A DNA stretch of 64,000 nucleotides from Marinobacter aromaticivorans (GCF_002806975.1 NZ_NIHD01000001.1:62001-126000); one strand, 5' to 3'; numbered from the stretch's first letter, positions 26,433 through 36,488 are shown. A program made the numbers and translations. The notes: a model not told the origin generated them from the sequence alone.

Positions 26433-27536
26433 TCAGGGCGAATATTCACCTAATCGTTCAGTTCGAGTCCCAGGCTTGCTGCCGTTGAGAAAGTAAGCAC
26501 TGGCGTACAGGCACGCCAATATGACAATCGCAAAACCCACTTTATTCCACAGGGGCAGGCTAAACTGCTCAAGCAACAGGTGGCTGATCAGGGGGAGTGT
26601 GGCCAGGAACAGGGCGACTGAAACGGTTTTTTGCCAGAGGCTTGCTTCCGGGTCGTATTTTTCATACCGCGCGATGTCATAGGGCTTCCAGGGGTTGCTC
26701 CTGGCGACGTCCGCAGGGCGCCACCCTGTTGGCATAAACCAGAGTTTTAGTTTGTCTGCCCACCGTTCGGTAGCAACAGCGTCCTCCCATAACCTTGCCC
26801 ACCAGTCCACATGTGCGGCTATCGGGTTCCAGCTTCGGTAGGGTTTGCGTACACCGAAAACACAGGGCTCTTCTTCGCATTCTTCAGCCCAGGTGCCAAA
26901 CAGCCTGTCCCACAGCATGATCACGCCGCCGTAGTTTTTGTCGATGTACCGGGTGTTGACTGCGTGGTGAACGCGATGGGCCGCAGGCGTGTTTAAAATG
27001 CCCTCAATGACCGGCACGCGCCCAATGGCGCGGGTGTGTATCCAGAACTGGAAAAACTTGTTCAATAACAGCACAGTTGCAAACACTTCAATCGGGCAGC
27101 CCATGATTGCCATTGGAATAAAAACCGGAAACATCAGGGTGTCCTGAAAAGCGCCTTGCCGCAGGGCGACCGTAAAATTGTATTCCTCGCTCTGGTGATG
27201 GGGCAGGTGGCCGCTCCACATGAAGTTCACGGTATGAGACAGGCGGTGGCCCCAGTAATAGAAAAAATCATAAACGAAGAAAAACAGTATCCACGTAATG
27301 GCAGAGCCCACGTCCCATTCAACCAGACCAAACCTGTTGGAGACAAAGGCAAAGATCAGGAATAGCCCACCTTTGGTAAAGAGCTCAAAAATCAGCGTTA
27401 CAATGCCGCAGCTCATGTTGGTGAGGCTATCGTTCAACCGTAATGGAGTCCGGTTTTTTTGCCAGAAGAACGCAGACTCCAGGGCGATAAACAACAGGAA
27501 AAACGGGATGGAAAACGCGACATAGTGATCAGCCAT
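26433..27536 (-). CDS. fatty acid hydroxylase/sterol desaturase family membrane protein
   Basis: A 367-residue integral membrane di-iron enzyme of the sterol desaturase superfamily. The three histidine clusters are HRLSH, HLPHH and HRVHH, spaced as expected. There are TM helices on either side and a C-terminal extension with two further hydrophobic segments (TVSVALFLATLPLISHLLL and VGFAIVILACLYASAYFL). The start ATG at 27534-27536 has GGGG about 10 bases upstream; an in-frame extension of 25 residues lacks support. Substrate is unknown: bacterial members hydroxylate lipids, alkylglycerols or carotenoids. It is monocistronic with about 200 bases before the divergent Usp gene. Confidence 0.87.
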   Translation of the reverse strand: MADHYVAFSIPFFLLFIALESAFFWQKNRTPLRLNDSLTNMSCGIVTLIFELFTKGGLFLIFAFVSNRFGLVEWDVGSAITWILFFFVYDFFYYWGHRLSHTVNFMWSGHLPHHQSEEYNFTVALRQGAFQDTLMFPVFIPMAIMGCPIEVFATVLLLNKFFQFWIHTRAIGRVPVIEGILNTPAAHRVHHAVNTRYIDKNYGGVIMLWDRLFGTWAEECEEEPCVFGVRKPYRSWNPIAAHVDWWARLWEDAVATERWADKLKLWFMPTGWRPADVARSNPWKPYDIARYEKYDPEASLWQKTVSVALFLATLPLISHLLLEQFSLPLWNKVGFAIVILACLYASAYFLNGSKPGTRTERLGEYSP

Positions 27537-27735
27537 TACTAACCCCATTATTTTTATTAGTAGGTCGAAGTTACACCGGCCACCAGGCAAAAGCTCGCTC
27601 TTATACGACACTATCTTGTTTTATTGTGCCGCCACCATCGGTTTACCAGCTGTTTGTAATTGATAGCCGAGTCAGCGGCCTGTCTGTGGTACGGTAGTAA
27701 TCTATCGGATACAAATGGACAAATGGAGGGATACC

Positions 27736-28176
27736 ATGGGAAAAGTTACTTCAAGCATTGTGGTCGCCTGTGATGCGTCAAGCCACTCGGCAGAGGCCGC
27801 GAGGATGGCAGCCGAACTGGCTAAAGCGACTGGCAAGCCGCTTACGCTCTTGTCGGTGTTTCCGAGCGCACGGTTGGAACGGCTGGTGATTGGTGGCGTC
27901 ATGCCGGATAAGGTTGACGAAGAGGTGAACAGCTACGGGCGTGAGGTGTTTGACGCTGCCAGAAAGGCTGTGAGTGGTATAGCCGATCCGGCTGACGAAG
28001 TCCTTCTCAGGGGCGACCCCGCCCACGCAATACTTGAATACCTGGAAGGCAATCCGGAAGTTCATCTTGTATTGGGAAGGCGGGGCCATTCGATGGTGCG
28101 CAGCCTCACGCTGGGCAGTATCAGCGAAAAGGTCGTCAGGCATGCCACTGTGCCGGTTACTGTTGTGAATGGGTAA
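27736..28176 (+). CDS. universal stress protein (UspA family)
   Basis: A 146-residue single Usp domain. SSIVVACDASSHSAEAARMA opens the fold. The nucleotide-binding loop LGRRGHSMVRSLTLGSISEK fits G-2X-G-9X-G-S/T, so it probably binds ATP. GGAGGG lies 7 bases before the chosen ATG; an earlier in-frame ATG at 27715 has no such site. It stands alone ahead of tRNA-Phe on the other strand. Its specific role is unknown. Confidence 0.88.
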   Translation: MGKVTSSIVVACDASSHSAEAARMAAELAKATGKPLTLLSVFPSARLERLVIGGVMPDKVDEEVNSYGREVFDAARKAVSGIADPADEVLLRGDPAHAILEYLEGNPEVHLVLGRRGHSMVRSLTLGSISEKVVRHATVPVTVVNG

Positions 28177-28245
28177 TACCGGTACTGTAGCCAGGCAAGT
28201 GCCGGGCGCCGCCACCGCTTGGGATTGGTGCCCCGGAAACAACAA

Positions 28246-28264
28246 AGCCCGCACAAGGCGGGCT
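28246..28264 (-). terminator. terminator of tRNA-Phe
   Basis: Read on the minus strand, AGCCCGC-CTTGT-GCGGGCT forms a 7-bp GC-rich stem followed by TTGTTGTTT. It lies 18 bases beyond the tRNA 3' end and is well placed to end that transcript. The uspA stop at 28176 lies on the opposite strand. Confidence 0.75.
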
Positions 28265-28281
28265 AAGTTATTGAATTCTAT

Positions 28282-28357
28282 TGGTGCCCGGAGGCGGAAT
28301 CGAACCACCGACACGAGGATTTTCAATCCTCTGCTCTACCAACTGAGCTATCCGGGC
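28282..28357 (-). tRNA. tRNA-Phe (anticodon GAA)
   Basis: A 76-base cloverleaf on the minus strand. The acceptor GCCCGGA pairs with TCCGGGC, and encoded CCA ends at 28282. The D-arm is AGCTCAGTTGGTAGAGC, the anticodon stem-loop AGGATTGAAAATCCT has GAA at its centre, and the T-arm is TGGTTCGATTCCG. The sequence is close to standard gammaproteobacterial tRNA-Phe. A terminator follows. Confidence 0.98.
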
Positions 28358-28478
28358 AGGTTGCTGTACTGCTGTGCAACGGGGCGCTATTAAACCGGTT
28401 TCGGTGTGGTGAGTCAAGGCCGGCCCGGAAAAATATCTGAATCTTTTCAGGGTTGGTCAGGCTTTGATCACCCTTGTG

Positions 28479-28751
28479 TTATTGCTCCGGCGGTACGTAG
28501 CCTTCGGCTTTGTCGAAAGGTTCGTTGTTGAAGAAGCGTTCCATCTGCACCTGCAGGTATTTGCGGGTGTTAGGGTCCATCAGGCTCAGATGCTTTTCGT
28601 TGATCAGCATGGTTTGCTGGTTTTGCCATTCTTCCCAGGCTTGCCTGGAAATGTTTTCGTAGATGTCCTGACCTTTTGCGCCAGGCATTGGGGGGAAGTC
28701 CAGCCCTTCAAGGTCTTTCTGGTATTTGCGGCAGAAAACGGTGCGGCTCAT
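28479..28751 (-). CDS. yggX: Fe(2+)-trafficking protein YggX
   Basis: A 90-residue small protein that helps protect Fe-S clusters from oxidation. It opens with the diagnostic [20 protein letters not shown] (Cys7) and keeps [19 protein letters not shown]. It lies 75 bases downstream of mutY on the same strand, the usual gammaproteobacterial arrangement. MutY itself carries a [4Fe-4S] cluster, so joint expression makes sense. Confidence 0.95.
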   Translation of the reverse strand: MSRTVFCRKYQKDLEGLDFPPMPGAKGQDIYENISRQAWEEWQNQQTMLINEKHLSLMDPNTRKYLQVQMERFFNNEPFDKAEGYVPPEQ

Positions 28752-28826
28752 GTTCGCTCCTGTTGTCGTAGATAAGTGGTTGGATGATAACAGATAAAGG
28801 CGGTTGGGCGTGTGCTCGCTTTGTTA

Positions 28827-29894
28827 TCAGAGCAGGGCAGCCTGTTCCGGGTTCGTGAGCAGTGTGCGAATGGGTGCTGGCAGGCCCAGCGCCAGCGCTT
28901 CGTGCCTGTACAGCCACTTGTGCTGCGCATCATCTCTTACGGTGCTTTGTCCGGTCACGTCCAAACGGGCCGGTTGAATGTGCAGGTGGTAGTGGGAAAA
29001 GGTATGGCGGAAACCACCGATCAGTTCGGGTTCCCCGCAGTCAACCCCCAGGTTCTGCTCGCAGGCTTCCTGTAATTCCTCAGCGCCATAAGCCGGGTCC
29101 AGCTCGGGCAGGCTCCAAAGGCCACCCCAGATACCACTGGGTGGGCGTCGTTGCAGCAGTATGCGGCCCTCCCGGTCTTCCAGTATGACCATCCAGGTGG
29201 TTTTTTCAGGCCTTACCTTTTTGGGTCTGGAGCCGGGGTAGAGGCCTGTTTCACCTCTGGCATAGGCTTTACAGCCGGTCTGCAGGGGGCAATCGCTGCA
29301 GGCCGGCCGGCTGCGGGTGCATACCATGGCCCCCAGGTCCATGATGCCCTGGGTGTAATCCCGCACGCGCTCGTCCGGTGTGTGTGCTTCAGCGTGTTCC
29401 CAGAGTTGTTTCAGTACAGAGGTTTGCCCTGGCCAGCCGGGAACGGCGTGATAACGGGCCAGTACCCGTTTTACATTGCCATCGAGAATGGCCGCGCGCT
29501 TGCCAAACGCCTGGGCAATAATTGCAGCCGCGGTGGATCGGCCGATGCCGGTGAGGCTTTCCAGCTCTTCCCGGGTTTGCGGGAACTTGCCGCCAAAGTC
29601 GTCCATTACGGACCGGGCAGCCCTTTGCAGGTTGCGTGCCCGTGCGTAATAACCAAGGCCAGACCAGTGGCTGAGTACGTCATCAACCGGTGCTTCTGCA
29701 AGGGTTTGCACATCAGGGAAGCGCGCCATGAAAGCCCTGTAGTAGGGGATAACCGTGGCCACCTGGGTTTGCTGAAGCATGATTTCAGAAACCCACACCC
29801 GGTAGGGGGTGCGGTTATGGTGCCACGGCAGGTCATGCCTGCCGTGCCGGTCGTACCATGCCAGAAGCTTTTCAGCGAAGCGGTCTGCTGTCAC
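28827..29894 (-). CDS. mutY: adenine DNA glycosylase MutY
   Basis: A 355-residue base-excision enzyme removing A opposite 8-oxoG. LPWHHNRTPYRVWVSEIMLQ, followed by QTQV, holds the catalytic Glu. The helix-hairpin-helix region LTGIGRSTAAAIIAQAFGKR is followed by the catalytic Asp in LDGNVKRVLAR. The [4Fe-4S] loop is C-X6-C-X2-C-X5-C (CTRSRPACSDCPLQTGC). A C-terminal NUDIX-like domain from about 230 recognises 8-oxoG. Its start overlaps the asmA stop by 4 bases. Confidence 0.97.
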   Translation of the reverse strand: MTADRFAEKLLAWYDRHGRHDLPWHHNRTPYRVWVSEIMLQQTQVATVIPYYRAFMARFPDVQTLAEAPVDDVLSHWSGLGYYARARNLQRAARSVMDDFGGKFPQTREELESLTGIGRSTAAAIIAQAFGKRAAILDGNVKRVLARYHAVPGWPGQTSVLKQLWEHAEAHTPDERVRDYTQGIMDLGAMVCTRSRPACSDCPLQTGCKAYARGETGLYPGSRPKKVRPEKTTWMVILEDREGRILLQRRPPSGIWGGLWSLPELDPAYGAEELQEACEQNLGVDCGEPELIGGFRHTFSHYHLHIQPARLDVTGQSTVRDDAQHKWLYRHEALALGLPAPIRTLLTNPEQAALL

Positions 29895-32095
29895 TTGAAC
29901 AGGCCTTTCAGTGCGTCTTTTACCTTGTCTCCCGCTCCCTCACCGAGCTTTTCTTCCAGTTTTTCGCGGGCCTTTTCTTCTGCTTTTTCTTTCGCCCTGT
30001 CCACTTCTTCCTCGGCTTTTTTGCGTGCGGCGTTTTTGGCAATGGTCTTCAGGGTGTCGCGGAAGCGGGAGCCGTCGAAGGAGCACAGGCTTGCAGCGCC
30101 CTGGGAAAAATCACCACGACATTCCACCGGAATCACAACGTCTTCAACGTATTCGGTTACCCGGCAGGCGTTATCGCGATGAATCTCACCTACAATCCGC
30201 AGGCCAAGCTCGTAATCCACCAGAGTCTGCTTCATGTCAACCGTGCCATTCCCCTCCAGCTTCATGCCGGCGAGTGATGCTACAAGATCCGTGTTGTTGA
30301 AGATGTTGCCGTTGATATCCAGGGTGCCGCGCATATCGTTGAATGGCGTTGTGTCGCCCCAGTCATCGGTTGTCAGTTCTTCACCGTTTGCCAGCGCGAT
30401 GCCTTGGCAGGCCATGCGCGTCAGGTTCATTTTCCGGAATTCACCCTTGGCAAGATTGAAGCTGATCTGGCCATCGGCGTTCTCTCTCAGATCCGGGATG
30501 CGGTTGCCGGAAGTGGTCGCATTGACTTTTAGGTTGGCTCCGCCGGAGAGCATAGTGATTTCAGCCACGTCCGCCAGCAGGGGCAGAGTCTGGACGTTGC
30601 TTACATCGGAGTTGATTGACCACTTGGGATTGTCGCTGCGGGCATCAATGGTGGCTTTGGCGCCAAAGCTGCCTTCGTAGAGCTTACCGCTGAACTCGTC
30701 TACTTTCAGCAGGCCTTCGCGGGCAGTAGTGCTGGCTTTGATTTCGTTGATGGTGAGGTTGCTCACAACCAGCTCGCCCAGCCCGAAGTCGATGTCCAGT
30801 AGCAGGCTGCGCAGGGTCTCCAGAGGCAACAGATCGCCTTGCGGGCCGCTGCCGGCGGTTTGTACCGGGGCAGCGCTTTCAGCTTCTGCGCCCTCCGCCT
30901 TGGGGGGCAGGTAGCGGTCGGCGTTGAGTTTATCGCCCTGGAGGTCAAATACTATGCCTCCGTTTTCGAGGTTATAGCTGCCGGCGCCTTTGAAGGTGGT
31001 GTCGTCCAGTTTGATGACCAGGTCAGCAAGCGCAGGTTTGCCCGCGGCGCCGCCAATGCTGGTGGAGAAGGCAATGGCCTGGAGGACTGTTTCATCGGCT
31101 GTCTCAACGGCAGGTTGCCCAAGGTTTTTGAGCAGGTCTTTAAGGGAGAACTCTTTGATGGCAATTTTGCCGTTCAGGGCCGGCTTATCACCAAAGCCTT
31201 TCACATCCAGATTGGTGTTCAGGGTCAGGTTGGCGAGGCTGGCGGTGATGTCGCTGAGAGTAGCAGTTTCGTTTTCCAGGTTGGCCCTGGCTGAACCGCT
31301 TATTCTGGCTGTGACGGATTTGCCGCCGAATGGTTCGCCGTTCATGTTGAACTCCGCGTCCAGGCCGGAAACTGCAAAGTCGTTCAGCGCTTCGTTGGCC
31401 GCCAGGCGGGCCTCAATGTTCCCGTCTACCGTAAACTGCGGCTTTGCAGTTTCTACACGAAAGCCAACTTCCAGGGGGAATTCGGAGCCGAGGGTGATGT
31501 TGCTGGCATTTACTGTGAAATCTTCCAGAGTCACTTTCTGCCCGGTACGCTGATCACTGTAATGCACCTGCGCGTTACTGATCTGAACATTGTCAACATT
31601 GAAGTTCAGGGGGGTGCCACCGGTTCCCTCGGCGGGTGTCTGGCCGGGCTTGCCGGCAACCTCTTGCTTGTCTTTCTGCCCGTCCTTTCGCGTTTTGCCT
31701 TCTGCAGGTTCCGGCATGATGCGCGTCCAGTTGCCTTCACCCTGTTTGTTGATGCTCAGGTGGGCGTCCAGGCCGTCGAGCACGAAGGTGCTGACCTGCG
31801 GCGACATGGTAATCAAGGACCAGAAGTCGACCTGTGCTACCAGTTGCTTCAGTGCAATCAGGCGCTCACCATCCAAAGTGGCTTCCACATCATTCAGCTC
31901 AAGCCCGAGAGGAATAAAAGACCAGCCGATGTCGCCTTCCAGAATGAGATCGAGGTTGGTTTTCTCTTCAACCACCTTTTCGATCTGCGGTTTATAGTCG
32001 TTCGGATCTATAACGGCCATGGCAACGGCAATCGCGACAATGGCGAGAACGACAAGTGCAACGACGGCGATCAGCACATAACGAATGGCTTTCAT
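29891..32095 (-). CDS. AsmA family envelope protein
   Basis: A 734-residue bitopic protein with one N-terminal TM helix (YVLIAVVALVVLAIVAIAVAM) and the AsmA start IDPNDYKPQIEKVVEEKT. A long periplasmic beta-rich body resembles bridge-type lipid-transfer proteins. A low-complexity linker lies at about 130-150. The last 50 residues are a highly charged predicted coiled coil (KKAEEEVDRAKEKAEEKARE, then KLEEKLGEG). AsmA relatives affect outer membrane lipid homeostasis. It is translationally coupled to mutY (ATGA overlap), an arrangement also found in related genomes. No direct functional tie to DNA repair is evident. Confidence 0.88.
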   Translation of the reverse strand: MKAIRYVLIAVVALVVLAIVAIAVAMAVIDPNDYKPQIEKVVEEKTNLDLILEGDIGWSFIPLGLELNDVEATLDGERLIALKQLVAQVDFWSLITMSPQVSTFVLDGLDAHLSINKQGEGNWTRIMPEPAEGKTRKDGQKDKQEVAGKPGQTPAEGTGGTPLNFNVDNVQISNAQVHYSDQRTGQKVTLEDFTVNASNITLGSEFPLEVGFRVETAKPQFTVDGNIEARLAANEALNDFAVSGLDAEFNMNGEPFGGKSVTARISGSARANLENETATLSDITASLANLTLNTNLDVKGFGDKPALNGKIAIKEFSLKDLLKNLGQPAVETADETVLQAIAFSTSIGGAAGKPALADLVIKLDDTTFKGAGSYNLENGGIVFDLQGDKLNADRYLPPKAEGAEAESAAPVQTAGSGPQGDLLPLETLRSLLLDIDFGLGELVVSNLTINEIKASTTAREGLLKVDEFSGKLYEGSFGAKATIDARSDNPKWSINSDVSNVQTLPLLADVAEITMLSGGANLKVNATTSGNRIPDLRENADGQISFNLAKGEFRKMNLTRMACQGIALANGEELTTDDWGDTTPFNDMRGTLDINGNIFNNTDLVASLAGMKLEGNGTVDMKQTLVDYELGLRIVGEIHRDNACRVTEYVEDVVIPVECRGDFSQGAASLCSFDGSRFRDTLKTIAKNAARKKAEEEVDRAKEKAEEKAREKLEEKLGEGAGDKVKDALKGLFK

Positions 32096-32287
32096 GATTC
32101 AGGCATCCTTTCATGTTGCGGGAGCTTCAGGATTCATGTCGAATCCCGGTGCGAACAGGCTAAAGGATAACGCAGGGTTAACAAATTAACAGCGCAGGAG
32201 TATGACAATGCGTTAGTGTTGGGCCAAAATGCACGCCGACTGTTTTCCGACTACATTATTACGTATAAACATAAAAAGGAGTTCGCT

Positions 32288-32749
32288 GTGGCTATTACTG
32301 TTTCAATTGAGCTGAACCGGGAGCTTGAAATTGCCGGCAGTTATGATGAAGTTTTCGAACTGCTGGCGGACGTTCCCCGCTCTGCAAGCTATTTCCCGAA
32401 AGTACACAAGCTAACTGACCTGGGTGACAACATCTACCGCTGGGAAATGGAAAAGGTGGGTATTGACAAGCACGCTATCCAGACTGTCTACGCCAGCCAG
32501 TACTTTTCCGATAAAGAGGCCGGAAAGATCACATGGGAACCGGTAAAAGGTGAAGGTAACGGCCTGGTGCGTGGCTCCTGGCAGCTGACAGCAAAGGGCG
32601 ACAAGGCCACAGCATTGAAGTTCCACACCAGTGCGGAGCTGACTCTGCCTCTGCCCGGGTTGCTGAAGCTGGCAATCAGCCCGGTTATCAAGCACGAGTT
32701 CAATGGCCTTGTGGACACCTACATGAATAATCTGAAGAAGGCCTTCTGA
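32288..32749 (+). CDS. SRPBCC family protein
   Basis: A 153-residue START/Bet v1-like (SRPBCC) protein, a fold that binds hydrophobic ligands in a deep cavity. The opening VSIELNRELEIAGSYDEVFE, then LLADVPRSASYFPKV, is typical of coenzyme Q-binding/polyketide cyclase-like members. I start it at GTG 32288 because AAGGAG ends 6 bases before it. The in-frame ATG at 32216 would add 24 residues without a ribosome site. It is divergent from asmA and 127 bases before hisB. Function unknown. Confidence 0.8.
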   Translation: MAITVSIELNRELEIAGSYDEVFELLADVPRSASYFPKVHKLTDLGDNIYRWEMEKVGIDKHAIQTVYASQYFSDKEAGKITWEPVKGEGNGLVRGSWQLTAKGDKATALKFHTSAELTLPLPGLLKLAISPVIKHEFNGLVDTYMNNLKKAF

Positions 32750-32817
32750 TTTTCCTGCCACCAGAGAAGCTATCGGGCCGATTAACCCGGTTGTGGGACT
32801 CCTGAGAGCATAAAAGG

Positions 32818-32823
32818 TATAAT
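32818..32823 (+). promoter_or_regulatory. candidate -10 of the hisBHAF promoter
   Basis: TATAAT lies 53 bases before the hisB ATG in the 127-base gap after the SRPBCC gene. The best upstream -35 (TTGTGG, 32791-32796) has a 21-base spacer, so it is weak or needs an activator. I see no leader peptide rich in His codons. Confidence 0.45.
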
Positions 32824-32876
32824 CCGGAGATTGAACATGTCCGGCTTTATGCCGCTTAATTTGCTACGGAGTCCCC

Positions 32877-33470
32877 ATGGCCGAACGTAAGGCTCGGGTA
32901 GAACGAAATACCCTTGAAACACAGATTGCTGTTGAAATTAACCTCGACGGTACCGGTAAGCACAGTTTTGATACAGGCGTTCCGTTTCTTGATCACATGA
33001 TGGAGCAGATTTCCCGTCATGGTCTGGTTGATCTGGATATTGTCTCCAAAGGCGATCTGCACATTGATGATCACCACACGGTAGAGGATATTGGCATCAC
33101 CCTCGGCCAGGCGTTCAAGCAGGCCGTGGGTGATAAAAAAGGGATTCGCCGTTACGGCCATGCCTACGTGCCACTGGACGAGGCACTGTCGCGTGTAGTG
33201 ATTGATCTTTCCGGGCGCCCCGGCCTGATAATGGAAGTGCCTTACACCCGCAGCACTGTCGGCGGCTTTGACGTCGACCTGTTTGAAGAATTCTTCCGTG
33301 GGTTCATCAATCACGCCATGGTTACACTGCACATCGACAATCTGCGGGGCAAGAATACCCACCACCAGATTGAGACAGTGTTCAAAGCATTTGGCCGTGC
33401 CCTGCGTGTAGCCATTGAAATGGATGAGCGTATGGCGGGTGTAACCCCGTCTACCAAAGGCCTGTTGTAA
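32877..33470 (+). CDS. hisB: imidazoleglycerol-phosphate dehydratase
   Basis: A 197-residue monofunctional IGPD for step 6 of histidine synthesis, without the phosphatase domain fused in E. coli HisB. The metal-binding motifs [11 protein letters not shown] and NTHHQIE are present, with [19 protein letters not shown] near the N-terminus and [10 protein letters not shown] at the end. First gene of hisBHAF in the order typical of Pseudomonas and relatives. Confidence 0.97.
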   Translation: MAERKARVERNTLETQIAVEINLDGTGKHSFDTGVPFLDHMMEQISRHGLVDLDIVSKGDLHIDDHHTVEDIGITLGQAFKQAVGDKKGIRRYGHAYVPLDEALSRVVIDLSGRPGLIMEVPYTRSTVGGFDVDLFEEFFRGFINHAMVTLHIDNLRGKNTHHQIETVFKAFGRALRVAIEMDERMAGVTPSTKGLL

Positions 33471-33497
33471 TCCGCCACCAAGGACACCGCACAAAGC

Positions 33498-34139
33498 ATG
33501 AAAACCGTTGCCATCATCGACTACGGCATGGGGAACCTTCACTCTGCCCGCAAGGCAGTAGAGCACGTCGCCCCGGGTACCAGGGTTCTGGTAACCGACA
33601 ACGCAGATCAGATTCGTGAAGCCGACCGGGTGATTCTGCCCGGCGTCGGTGCCATTCGCGATTGCATGGCGGAAATCCGCCGGCTGGGCGTGGATGACCT
33701 GGTGCGGGAAGTATCCCGTGATCGTCCGTTCCTGGGAATCTGTGTTGGTATGCAGGCGCTTATGTCCCGTAGCGAAGAAAATGGCGGGGTCGAGGGGATT
33801 AACCTGTTCCCGTCCGAGGTGCGCTTCTTTGGCGAAAACCTGACAGAAAACGGCGAACGCCTGAAGGTGCCTCACATGGGCTGGAATCAGGTGTACCACA
33901 CTAAGGAACATCCCCTGTGGCAGGGTATTCCCGATGGTGACCGCTTCTACTTTGTGCACAGCTATTACGCCGAGGCGGAAGGCAACCCCGACATTGCCGG
34001 GCGCAGTCATTACGGGGTTGACCTGGCGGCTGCGGTGGCCCGGAACAATATTTTTGCTGTGCAGTTTCACCCGGAGAAAAGTGCCGGGGCTGGGCTGCAA
34101 CTTCTCAAGAACTTTACAGACTGGAACGGAACATGCTGA
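33498..34139 (+). CDS. hisH: imidazole glycerol phosphate synthase, glutaminase subunit
   Basis: A 213-residue class I glutamine amidotransferase supplying ammonia to HisF. The catalytic Cys is in [11 protein letters not shown] and the His-Glu pair in QFHPEKS. The start [19 protein letters not shown] is characteristic. The stop overlaps the hisA start by 7 bases. Confidence 0.97.
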   Translation: MKTVAIIDYGMGNLHSARKAVEHVAPGTRVLVTDNADQIREADRVILPGVGAIRDCMAEIRRLGVDDLVREVSRDRPFLGICVGMQALMSRSEENGGVEGINLFPSEVRFFGENLTENGERLKVPHMGWNQVYHTKEHPLWQGIPDGDRFYFVHSYYAEAEGNPDIAGRSHYGVDLAAAVARNNIFAVQFHPEKSAGAGLQLLKNFTDWNGTC

Positions 34140-34870
34140 TTATTCCCGCCATTGATCTCAAAGACGGCAAGTGCGTGCGTTTGCGCCAGGGCCGCATGGA
34201 AGATTCCACCGTATTCGGTGGTGACCCGGTTGATATGGCCACCCGCTGGGTAGAAGCCGGCGCCCGCCGCCTGCACCTTGTTGATCTGAATGGCGCGTTT
34301 GCCGGCGAGCCGGTAAACGGGGAAATTGTAAAAGCCATCGCCCGCAAGTATCCGGATTTGCCGATACAGATTGGTGGCGGTATCCGTTCGGCCGAAACCA
34401 TTGAAGCCTATCTCGAAGCCGGTGTGCAGTGGGTTATTATCGGTACCAAGGCGGTGAAAGAGCCGGAGTTTGTGACCGACATGTGCAAACGCTTCCCCGG
34501 TCATATCATCGTGGGGCTGGACGCCAAAGATGGCCGTGTTGCCACCGATGGATGGGCTGAGGTTTCCGAAGTGATGGCAGTGGATCTGGCGAAGCGCTTT
34601 GCCAACGATGGCGTTGAAGCGATTGTTTACACCGACATCAACCGCGATGGGATGATGCAGGGCGTTAACGTGGAAGCCACCGCAGCACTGGCAGAAGAAG
34701 GTGGCATTCCGGTTATTGCCTCCGGCGGCGTAACCAGCATGGATGACCTCAGGCGTCTGGCGCCGGTTGCTGGCAAGGGTATTATCGGCGCCATTACCGG
34801 TCGGGCCATCTACGAGGGCACTCTGGATGTAGCGGAAGCCCAGGCATTCTGTGATTCCCTGACAAACTGA
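34133..34870 (+). CDS. hisA: phosphoribosylformimino-AICAR ribotide isomerase
   Basis: A 245-residue (beta-alpha)8 barrel isomerase. The two catalytic aspartates lie in [15 protein letters not shown] and [13 protein letters not shown]. The half-barrel repeat motif GGGIRS is present, as is [14 protein letters not shown]. It is coupled to hisH by overlap and followed by hisF after 14 bases. Confidence 0.97.
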   Translation: MLIIPAIDLKDGKCVRLRQGRMEDSTVFGGDPVDMATRWVEAGARRLHLVDLNGAFAGEPVNGEIVKAIARKYPDLPIQIGGGIRSAETIEAYLEAGVQWVIIGTKAVKEPEFVTDMCKRFPGHIIVGLDAKDGRVATDGWAEVSEVMAVDLAKRFANDGVEAIVYTDINRDGMMQGVNVEATAALAEEGGIPVIASGGVTSMDDLRRLAPVAGKGIIGAITGRAIYEGTLDVAEAQAFCDSLTN

Positions 34871-34884
34871 ACAAGGTAGATTGT

Positions 34885-35658
34885 ATGGCACTGGCAAAGC
34901 GCATAATCCCCTGCCTGGATGTAGACAAAGGGCGTGTTGTTAAAGGCGTGAACTTTGTGGATATCCGGGATGCCGGCGATCCTGTGGAAGTGGCCCGTCG
35001 CTACAATGAACAGGGTGCGGATGAGATTACCTTTCTGGATATCACCGCCAGCCATGAGAGCCGCGACACTACCTATGAAACCGTGGAGCGTATGGCGGCG
35101 GAAGTTTTTATTCCGCTGACGGTCGGCGGTGGTGTTCGCACAGTGGAAGATATCCGCAAGTTGCTGAACGCCGGGGCAGACAAGGTGGCCATTAATACTG
35201 CCGCCGTATTCAACCCGGAGTTCGTGCGGGAAGCGGCGGACCGTTTTGGCAGCCAGTGCATTGTGGTGGCTATTGATGCCAAGCAGGTCAGTGCTGAAGG
35301 TGAGCCGCTGCGCTGGGAGATTTTCACCCATGGTGGTCGCAAGCCAACAGGGCTGGATGCCGTGGAGTGGGCCCGCAAGATGGTAGAAATGGGAGCCGGC
35401 GAGCTCCTGCTTACCAGTATGGACCGGGATGGCACCAAAATCGGCTTTGACCTTGGTCTGACCCGGGCAGTCAGCGATGCGGTGGTTGTTCCTGTAATTG
35501 CTTCAGGTGGTGTGGGTGAGCTTCAGCATCTGGCAGATGGCGTTACCAAAGGTGGTGCAGATGCTGTTCTGGCAGCGTCCATATTTCATTTTGGTGAGCA
35601 CACCATCCCGGAAGCCAAGGCGTTCATGAAGGCCCAGGGTATCGAGGTCCGGGATTAG
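34885..35658 (+). CDS. hisF: imidazole glycerol phosphate synthase, cyclase subunit
   Basis: A 257-residue (beta-alpha)8 cyclase, homologous to HisA, that closes the imidazole ring with ammonia tunnelled from HisH. Catalytic Asp residues are in [14 protein letters not shown] and [30 protein letters not shown] and [12 protein letters not shown] are the phosphate-binding motifs. Its stop overlaps the convergent yibQ stop by 4 bases. hisI/hisE do not follow here. Confidence 0.97.
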   Translation: MALAKRIIPCLDVDKGRVVKGVNFVDIRDAGDPVEVARRYNEQGADEITFLDITASHESRDTTYETVERMAAEVFIPLTVGGGVRTVEDIRKLLNAGADKVAINTAAVFNPEFVREAADRFGSQCIVVAIDAKQVSAEGEPLRWEIFTHGGRKPTGLDAVEWARKMVEMGAGELLLTSMDRDGTKIGFDLGLTRAVSDAVVVPVIASGGVGELQHLADGVTKGGADAVLAASIFHFGEHTIPEAKAFMKAQGIEVRD

Positions 35659-36488
35659 TCCTTTTTAGCATAAGCAGGCCTTATGGTCTGCTTTTCCCCT
35701 TCTGCAAACATTCTCTGGTTGTTATTTCTGATGGCCCAGAGCCCGCTTACGGTTGCAATGGCAATGCCCTGCTCATCCAGTAGTGGAAGGTGTTTTTCCA
35801 GGTAGTCGACGGTCACCGGGTGTGGGTGGCCAATGCCAACTGCGCTGCCATTTTCTTTCGCCCGGCGAATAAGCTCCTTGAACTGCCGGTCGACATATTC
35901 TTCTGTTTGCTCGTGGTCCAGAAACACATCCCGGGACAGGGTGGGAATGCGGTAAGCCGCGGCAACTTCGCCCGCAACAGTCGTGGCGATGGTTCTGCTG
36001 TCTACAAAATAAACCGGATAGCGGTCCAGTTCCTTCATGACCCAGTCCATGGGTCTGAGCTGCTGTGTCAGCAAGCTGCCCATGTGATTGTTCACCCCCT
36101 GCACATAGGGGATAGACCGCAGGGCACGGCGCAGGGTTGTTGTCAGGCTTTGCTCGTCCATATCCGGGGTCAGGCCCCCGGGGCCAAGGCCAAAGTTGCG
36201 GGTGTTGGCCATGGGAGCGTGCAGCATGATCTCTTTTTCGCGGCTGTGCGCTAGGCGGGCAAGGGTGTCTGTGTGCCGACGATACGGCAGGAAGGCCAGG
36301 GTCAGCGGCTGATCCAGGTTGGCCAGGCGCTCACCCTCGTACAGGTTGTGCCCCATGTCATCAATGATGATGGCAATGGTTGGCGGCACATCGCGAGATG
36401 CCGGCTCCGCTACGGTAGGACTGGCTACAAGGCTTAACAGGGCGAACAGCGCCAGATTGGCCAGGGTAAGAGAACAGGTCGCCTTCAC
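35655..36488 (-). CDS. divergent polysaccharide deacetylase family protein (YibQ)
   Basis: A 277-residue exported protein with a signal peptide ([20 protein letters not shown]) and the YibQ fold: [50 protein letters not shown] and [13 protein letters not shown]. Family members keep the NodB-like barrel but activity is unproven. It is coupled by a 4-base overlap to the protease gene upstream and sits in the conserved gpmI-envC-ctpA-yibQ cluster, which points to cell-wall work. Confidence 0.88.
   Translation of the reverse strand: MKATCSLTLANLALFALLSLVASPTVAEPASRDVPPTIAIIIDDMGHNLYEGERLANLDQPLTLAFLPYRRHTDTLARLAHSREKEIMLHAPMANTRNFGLGPGGLTPDMDEQSLTTTLRRALRSIPYVQGVNNHMGSLLTQQLRPMDWVMKELDRYPVYFVDSRTIATTVAGEVAAAYRIPTLSRDVFLDHEQTEEYVDRQFKELIRRAKENGSAVGIGHPHPVTVDYLEKHLPLLDEQGIAIATVSGLWAIRNNNQRMFAEGEKQTIRPAYAKKD

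Noticed and set aside
32856-34100. Minus-strand 414-codon frame opposite hisB-hisH
   Set aside because: It spans two well-identified his genes and has no family resemblance.
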